The notes under the pieces are model-generated. The model had not been told where the DNA came from and did no database searches. It saw only the letters and a program-made list of their open reading frames with translations. Of a stretch of DNA of 64,000 nucleotides, positions 57,407-64,000 are shown piece by piece. The stretch spans positions 14,912,853 to 14,976,852 of the forward strand of contig CM042087.1 in assembly GCA_023512835.1 (NCBI GenBank), in the 5' to 3' direction. The stretch is from Taxillus chinensis. Its lineage: Eukaryota; Streptophyta; Magnoliopsida; Santalales; Loranthaceae. Position 1 is the first letter of the stretch; each line of letters opens with the position of its first letter. The position numbers and the translations under genes are program-made.

Positions 57407-58738
57407 CTCCGGGCAGTTGCCGTGGTGGTTCGCGTCGTTGGAAGGTGTCTAGCGTGGAGGTTAGGACAAAAGTACGAGGTAGGGATTCATGTTCTTCCTA
57501 ACTCTCCTCTGATATCAGGATATTCATATATATATATATATATATATGTAAATCCATATAGGTGTGATCTCTATATGGATGTTGGCCTTCAGTGGCATGT
57601 TCGTTGATTTCGATGTTGAATTTGGCACGAGGATTTTCTAGGTTTGTTTATGCCCACCATGTGTTTGATGAAATGTACGTGAGGCCGCACACTATGTATT
57701 TGATAAAATGCCCGTGAGGCCCGCATGCCATGTATTCAATATAATGCCCGTGAGACCTTGTATATGGGTGTCCGATGATATACCTGTGTGGCCTGGTGTG
57801 TCTTGTGTTTGATTTGTATTTGATAAAAAAGCCTGTGAGGCTGATGTGTGTGGCTTGTATCGACCATGTTGGTCCCTACGAAATAAAGTGTAAATCTTTG
57901 TCTTGAGTTTACATGTTGAGATGTAATGCTATTGCGTTCCGTTGGTCTGTTTGAGGCAGGTGAGATATGGGCCAAGCACGATATTTGGACCCCTTTGAGA
58001 TTTGGCCGGGACGTGGTCCTGAGTCTCGGTGTAGCACTCACGACGGTGGGCTAAGTCTACACCCATTCCCGAGGAGTAGGTATGGCGCCCGAGGAGGTGG
58101 TTGACCATATCGACTCGGGTGGAAAATGTTGCATTGGTGTCCATGCAACATTCGCTGGATGTGGTATGTCATGTCGCCGTGGTGGCGGGGTGTCCTTGCC
58201 CTCCGGTGCGGGCTCGGGTAAAGAGTGTTTCTTGGGTGATGTTTCTTTGCTTTAGCCTTAGGCACGACACGAGCACAAGCATACACATATCATGCATGTT
58301 GTAGAGCGGGACGGGTGCGGGGAGGCCCGGATCCCCTACCGAGCTATGGTTTGCTCACCCCTCCTATAACGTTCTTTTGCGGGGGTTTAGCAGGCGGTAG
58401 GTGAAGGCCGAGGAGCTAGGCCCCTGAGGCTGGGAGTTTTATGTTATTTCCTTTGTTGTGCTCGTGGTTTTATGTTCTGGAATTTGGTTTGGTTTTTATT
58501 TGTAACGGTACACCTGGCTTCATAGGGGTTTTCCCCGTTGGGTTGTAATAAACATTTAGTCTTTGAAATGAAATAAAATGAGATGTTGTTATTCAATTTG
58601 TGTTTGTGTGCATGGTTTGGGAGCGGGCAGGCATCCCCTTGGCATGTTGTTGGTTGTGCAGGTTTGGGACAGCCCCCGTGCCAAGTCCTTTTAAGGTGCT
58701 TGCACCAACCCCTTGTCCCTTCGGGTGCGGGCATGGGC
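56807..58738 (+). repeat. 3' LTR of T2, truncated at its end
   Basis: Starts TGTAAGGACCCG. Palindromes at 56977-57006 (perfect 14-base arms) and 57080-57106, bipartite palindromes at 57236-57257 and 57272-57293, TATATAA at 57306-57312, a GA run at 57370-57403, an AT run near 57526-57548. It follows the 5' LTR up to GCGGGCATGGGC near 58738, then switches to unrelated sequence. The last ~50 bases ending GGGCGTGACA are absent. Confidence 0.88.
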
Positions 58739-60636
58739 AGTCACAGCGCATGTGTCTGGCCACAACATAACACATGCCTGTAAACAAACATCAGGACAAC
58801 CTACCCACATAGGACAGCTTGTCCACTATCTTGAATAGGATCCACTCGTCAAGAGCTCATCAGGCCGTAGCCTCACCCCACAGGGTATATCACAATCCTA
58901 GGGGCCTTAGCCACCTGTCACACCCGCACAAGGGTACATCTGCACAGAGCTTAACTCACCAAGCTAAACCACCGAATGTGTCACCGTTACAATCAAACAT
59001 ATCACATGGACCCAAGAGTCCCACATATCACATATCACATGCGAACATAACTTATCACAACGGACCCAAAGGTCCCATATAGTACACGTATGTATTCAAG
59101 CTAACCATAGCATACAAAAACAAACAAACAGACCATGAGGCTCTCACGGTGCCAACCACCCACACCGCCCTATGACACCTTAGCCCTCATGGCCTAACCA
59201 TAACCTCAAACAAACCATGACAAACCACAAAGGTTTCATCACACAGCCTCACTAGGCTCACAGTGCTCGTTGGCACCGCATGGACTGCTTAAAGTCGAGA
59301 ACGATATCGGACAATCCACAACGGAGAACATTATATTTCTCGCACACCAGATTTCCCATGGAAACCCCAAAAATAACCAGTCATAATTTCTAACCTCCTT
59401 CAATCTTGGAGTTAATCACACATGTGGCGGAACAAACAAACGTCGTAACATCGCAAAACAACTCATAATATAACTCACGGACCCAAGGTCTCTCCCAATC
59501 ATGCAACTTAATACACAATATAAAGCTCGCAGAAAACTCTATCAGGTCGATGTGGACCCCACCAAGTCGACTGCCCAAAGTGCGACTTTATGCATCAAGC
59601 GCATCATCCTTAGACCAAGACCTCAAGAAGAAATCCGAGCGATCACCAATCCGGAACAGCACAAACCTAGAAACATCCCAAATCCGGAAACGTATTCGGA
59701 ACATCATTACTCCAAAACTTCATAAATGGGAACATCACTCATTCGGAAAACTCATCCGGAACACTCATCGGAACAACATCCTTATCAAAACTTCAATAAT
59801 CCGGAGTAAGGATCCGAACGATCCTTTCTTAGCACGGAATAAGACATCCACTGATCCGGATTAACTTCCCATTGATCCGGAACATCACACTGATCCGGAT
59901 TAAGCTCCCACTGATCTAGAACATCACACTAATTCGGATTACTTCCCACTGATCCGAAATAAGGGATCCGAGACTCATTCACACGGAATATGGTCCCACT
60001 GATCCAGAAGAACTATCAATTGAATCCACACATGAGTTTCTAACTCATCCTAGCTATATTAGGCTACCAAAGCACCCTTAATTCGAAGGTTAACAATCAA
60101 AATCGGGCTTTCTCCAAATTCTAGGGTTTATCCCCATCCATGATTTCACCCAAATCATGCATGCTAATCCCACTGGAATTTATGTATATAGATAGAATCA
60201 CCTACTAGGAAGCAAATCCACAGCTTGGATCGCTCCAAATCATCCGAAATCGGCATCTCCGATTTTTATCCATCCTCTCCCACGCACAACTCGAACGAAC
60301 ACCACTGCGTTTTCTCTCTCTCTCTGGCCTCCACGTATTTATACTGCTGCCAATAATTGACACAAAGTCGACTAGCACACCTCTGAAAAGTCAACAAATG
60401 AGCCTTTCGGGGCCCCAACCCAGAATTGGGCCCAAGTACTGTCAAAATGCTCATAGCGATAGCCACAATACCATCCAGATGTTTTCAACGTTAAGGAAAG
60501 GCTATCTCTCAGCCCTACCCAAATACAAGTCTTTACAGAGCTACTATGCAGGGATCACTCAAGGACTAATGACATGAGGTAGCATTGAGTCCTTTCCGAA
60601 ACTAGTCTCGAGCCCTGACGAAAACGGGTTATAACA
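58739..60636 (+). repeat. Probable LTR of a Tat/Ogre-type element (left end uncertain)
   Basis: Ends ATAACA at 60636, directly before a primer-site-like sequence, so it is read as a plus-strand 5' LTR. The left boundary is only where T2 homology stops. It contains a zone (about 59640-60010) rich in ATCCGGA/GATCCGGA motifs with short repeats such as CCCACTGATCCGGA, a CT run near 60310-60325 and a TATTTATA box near 60339-60346. No coding domain is visible. Confidence 0.6.
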
Positions 60637-60996
60637 ATTGGCGACTCTGCTGGGGATATTGTAAGAGTTTAGCCGTGGTCTCAATCTATGGAATGTTTGC
60701 TTACTTGCCTTTTTTTTTCTTCCTTTCTTTCTTTTTATTTTATCATAACTAGCTTGATTATGCATACATGCATCTCTCTTTCTCCCTCCAACCTTATACC
60801 TGGATTTTCTTTTACACAAGGATTAGAGAGGCTAGTAAAGGTTTGTGCATGTGGACTTGGTTGTGCATGTCTACAAGGAATACCCGAAATGTCTCACTCA
60901 GGTAGTGGTCCTTTCTCGTTAATGCCCAAGAGGTATAAGAAGGACCCCCTCCATCAATGCCCTTTAGGGTACATGGGCTCTCTCTTAGTTCTTGTT
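60637..60996 (+). promoter_or_regulatory. Primer binding site and leader of the Tat/Ogre-type element
   Basis: TTGGCGACTCTGCTGGGGA at 60638-60656 is the primer-site sequence usual for Tat/Ogre elements, for which a tRNA-Arg primer has been reported. The following leader has a long T/C run (60706-60745) and no recognised coding domain. It is cut at 60997 by the Cop-IV LTR. Confidence 0.7.
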
Positions 60997-62334
60997 TGTT
61001 GGTCCCTACTTGCCTAGAGGGGGGTGAATAGGCTTAAATCAAAAACTCTTTTCTCACAGGTGTAACACAATCTGGTTAAAGGATATAAAATCAGTGCGGA
61101 AGATAACCAGATAGTGGAAGTACTTTGCTTTATTATCAAATGATAATTACAACAAAATAAGCAGTAGTTAGCTGATTACACTAGCACTTGGTTTTACAAT
61201 CACACACACTGGCGTTAATAATCTCTATAAGCTTTTGTACAATTACTTTGCTCACACACGTATCAGTTTTCCTTTGTATGTGTACGCACACATTTTTGTA
61301 CAATATTACAGATATATATATATAGACATCTTAGGAATCTATCTTGGAACTCTGTTTTCCGAGCGCTGTGTAGACATTGAATTCTTCTCGGAAAATGCTT
61401 CTGCTATAACTGCTTTGGATGTGGAGCTCGAAATATTGGAAACATAAGTGAATTAAATAACTTCGCTCGCTTCCAAGTACATTTGGGACTGCATCCACAT
61501 CTCTGAGTGGTCCACATGTAAGACAGTTTAGATCTTCAATGAGTTTGTCTTACATCGGAACACAACGAGCTGATATCATAAATGCGGTATTGATAAGTTG
61601 AAGTGGTGCCCTTTTAATCCGGTGTAGCTTTCCTTACTCCGTATCAACGAGGTTCGGATCCTTACTCCATATTAGTTATTGCTTACTCCATATACATGAA
61701 GTCCTGAAATTCTTATCCCATGTCAGCGCTTCCTTACTCCGCATGATGTAGATATACGGAATCCTTATTCCGCATCAGCGCTTCCTTACTCCGCGAGAGT
61801 TCCTTACTCCGCTTGAGTAATAATTCGGATTTCTTATTTCGCATCAAATGTCCTTACTCCGCATCAGTTGTCTATACTCCGCATTAGTTGTCCTTACTCC
61901 GCTCCAATGAAAGACTCGGATTCCTTATTCCGAATCTTCTTTTCCTTAGACAACTTGAGCGAAGGACTTAATTCTTTCTCTGCAACGAATCTCTCTTACT
62001 CCGTACGAGGCATAGACTCGGATTCTCATTCCGTATAAAATGACTTAGTCCAATCAACAATAAGAGCGCGGAATCCTTAGTCCTTTTCACAGGTGATTAG
62101 TTCGTAGGAGAGAGTCCTAACTCCGGATGAAGACTTGGTTGTTTACCAAGTGTTAGACGACACTCATGATGTTCGGATCAGGATTATGTATCCTGTCCTT
62201 TGCTTTGCTCTTACAGGAGTAGGTCTGGATAACAATTTAATCTTCTGCACAGACTTAAAATAAACATGAAACAACTAAAATCAAATTACATTAGGTTTGA
62301 TCCGCATTATCCAAATTCTAGGTTTGATCCAACA
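60997..62334 (-). repeat. 3' LTR of copia element Cop-IV (1338 bp)
   Basis: Plus strand starts TGTTGGTCCC and ends TGATCCAACA. The next bases ATCTGCCCCAATATGG are a diverged reversed polypurine tract. CCTTACTCCG motifs recur through 61630-62060 without a perfect tandem array. It is the most diverged of the five copia LTRs here. Confidence 0.87.
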
Positions 62335-64000
62335 ATCTGCCCCAATATGGATGTGCCAAACCCTTTGTAATCTGATCCGATTAAGTGACAATATATACGA
62401 GAGATAAGGATAAATAAAAGAAATTTCCACTATATCAAGAACGGTAATACAAAGTAAGCCTTAGTACAAAAGTTATACTAAGAATTGTAAGGCTTCTTGT
62501 ACTTGAATATTTTAGTTCTTTATCTGCTCCCTTAGCCGCTTAGATCGTTCTATAGTGCACAAGAAAAAGTAATTCCAAGTTGGGATCATACTTGAAAAGG
62601 TGCCTAATAAAGTAACAGACATAGGCTCCACGAACTTTCTCCGTCGGGTTGTTGGGAAACGTCCTTTATGCTCGCAAGTGAGAATTGAGGAGAGCATTGG
62701 GAAGCAAGAGGAGGTTGGCCAATTGATTCGAAAAGTCCACTCTGTTTGATGACCTACGACGAGTCCAAAGCAATGGTCCGAGTTGGCTTCTTCTCATCGG
62801 TGTCCCACAACCTAATGGGAGTCGTGCGAGAATAACTCTCCTGTCCTTAATAGAGAAGACCGCGAGCATGTGTCGAGGAGTGCGATCTGTATGGAATGAA
62901 CAGTTGTAAGATTTTTTCCATGGCTTGCTATTCTCGGTTGTTCCATTTATGAGGGTCAGAATGAAGTCTACCGGGAAGGTAGTGATCAAGCCAGTAAGGT
63001 AGGATTTCGAACATATGCTTGTCTTGAGACAAGGTGGGAAACAACCTCATCTCTTCCTTTACCGCCAAGGTGAAGTTGTCAATATCCTCAGTAGAGAACT
63101 ATCCTTTCTCCGATAGTAGGGTGCTTATGTCTTCAGGGGAGAAAGGGGACAGAGATGACAAGCACCTTTTTGGGGTAGAGGGAGCAGCACTCGCATATGC
63201 TAGCATGGTGCAAGTACACGCCCATCCGAATCATATAGATCGAATTCAACATAAGATGGGAGAAACGTGACTTGTGGAGCGATCGAAGAGGAGGGAGGCT
63301 GCAGTGGAGGAGCTTGGGATGATCGAAGGAGCAGGGGAGTAACCTGGACGGTCCGAGAGAAGCGGCTGCGTTTGGGAACGGAGACCCGAAGGAAAGATGG
63401 GTGCAGATTTTCGGCTTCGGATGGGAACGTCAGTAGTGTCAGGAGCAGTAGTGGAGGGAGTTGGATCAGATGAGACATTCTCCCCCGGTTTGGCAGATTG
63501 GCGAGGGGGGCGAGAGGGACGACCCACAACTTGAGTCAGATCCCGGACCGAGGTGGAGAGGGCCGAAAGAGATTGGGCAATAAGGTCTAGCTTCCGATCC
63601 AGGGAGAGAGAGGAGTTGGGAGAGAGCGGAAAGGATCTAGGTCCTTAGGTCATCAACTTTGTCGAAGCAATGACTGGGCCGTGAACGATTGTCCTCCGCA
63701 ATACGATCCAGTGAGCGGAGACCGCGGCTTCAAATAAGATCGTGGCAAATGAGGGGCGGCCAAAGCCGAAGCAGGAGCCTTGGAGGACTCCCCGCATGTA
63801 GAGGAGCGGGAGTGCGCGCGCGGAGTCGCGAGTGGAGAGAAGGAGGAGGGACCAGCGACGACAACGGGTGTAGCGGAGCCACTCTCACCGAGAGAGGTCA
63901 ATGAGAGGAATGTCCGTAGGAGAGGTGGGACCAGCCTCAACAAGGAGAGGAGTCCGTGCGTCATGAGCAGGTCCGGAAGGGCAGCGGTAGTTGGAGGTGC
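62335..64000 (-). pseudogene. Extra 3' ORF of Cop-IV: degenerate linker and Ulp1-like domain
   Basis: The stretch 62989-62666 contains FILTLINGTTENSKPWKKS and, further on, RTPRHMLAVFSIKDRRVILA. These match the region around the catalytic His of Cop-I/II (INGTTEDSTPWK, SPHFMMAVF); here the order is R-H-M. The Asp position is scrambled (VILARLPLG), and the Cys region at 62590-62660 is out of frame. Upstream, 63964-63200 is Pro/Ser/Ala-rich text such as SAKPGENVSSDP, matching the linker (SAKPREKVSSDP in Cop-II). The N-terminal domain lies beyond the window. Fully inactive, but it shows that the ORF is an old part of this family. Confidence 0.7.

Larger units (their letters stand above)
49745..58738 (+). 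mobile_element. Tekay/Del-type chromovirus T2 (about 9 kb, LTR ends incomplete)
   Basis: 5' LTR (start in the gap) to 51340, initiator-Met primer site, gag with zinc knuckles, protease, RT, RNase H, integrase, chromodomain-like tail, polypurine tract, 3' LTR from 56807. Integrase after RNase H makes it Ty3/gypsy. The primer site and C-terminal tail place it in the chromoviruses. The 3' LTR breaks off near 58738, about 50 bases before the expected end. Frame changes occur every few hundred bases, many as one- or two-base gaps. Confidence 0.9.

Noticed and set aside
60997..62334. Cop-IV LTR as the second LTR of Cop-II (46164-47539)
   Set aside because: Both are 3' LTRs by their adjoining polypurine tracts and extra-ORF ends, and they are clearly diverged, so they belong to two elements.
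1..64000. tRNA genes or a conventional host gene
   Set aside because: Only tRNA-complementary primer sites of about 17 bases were found; no cloverleaf and no intron-exon gene could be supported.

Overview
This window is plant nuclear DNA made almost entirely of LTR retrotransposons nested in one another. I found no ordinary host gene, tRNA, rRNA or CRISPR array. The evidence for a flowering plant is the mix of Athila/Tat-type Ty3/gypsy elements (tRNA-Asp-type primer sites, DLGAS protease), Tekay/Del-type chromoviruses (initiator-Met primer site, C-terminal chromodomain-like tail) and SIRE/Maximus-like Ty1/copia elements. Most coding regions are broken by stops and frameshifts, so the CDS entries describe recognisable domains and not working genes.

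Layout. 1-5965: 5' part of an Athila-like element (A1, minus). It sits in the gag of a second Athila-like element (A2, minus, 5966-8426), which sits in the 3' untranslated tail of a Tekay-like element (T1, plus; tail 8427-8554, 3' LTR 8555-10374). 10375-13403: AT-rich flank and a broken copia gag (plus). 13420-46163: a large minus-strand copia element (Cop-I) with its 3' LTR, a long extra 3' ORF, a spacer, RNase H and RT. The start of its RT region is expanded into about 22 tandem copies of a 545-bp segment (22901-34753, finished at 45755-45881). A Tekay-type solo LTR (16419-18276, TSD ACAGT) interrupts the extra ORF. A younger copia element, Cop-III (plus, 34754-45749, TSD GAGGC), interrupts the array. 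46164-49244: another minus-strand copia (Cop-II) that runs into a 500-base N gap. 49745-58738: a Tekay-like element (T2, plus) with gag, protease, RT, RNase H, integrase and chromodomain-like tail. 58739-60996: LTR, primer site and leader of a probable Tat/Ogre-type element. 60997-64000: a fourth related minus-strand copia copy (Cop-IV).

How the parts fit together. All four copia copies share one design: pol, a spacer with polypurine tracts, an extra ORF in the env-like position, the tract GGGGGAGAT, then an LTR starting TGTTGG. The extra ORF joins an N-terminal domain resembling the Pfam putative plant transposon protein (Transposase_32) to a C-terminal Ulp1-like cysteine protease (C48) with His, Asp, Gln and Cys in Ulp1 spacing.

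The most unusual features are: the retrotransposon-coding tandem array with a five-unit higher-order pattern; the Ulp1-like ORF carried by a copia family; and a promoter cassette (paired palindromes, bipartite TACGTC palindrome, TATA, GA repeat) shared by an Athila LTR and Tekay LTRs, with an Athila-type LTR end still visible inside one Tekay-type LTR. Frameshifts and small indels at CCGG/CCTGG sites suggest that some breaks may be sequencing error.
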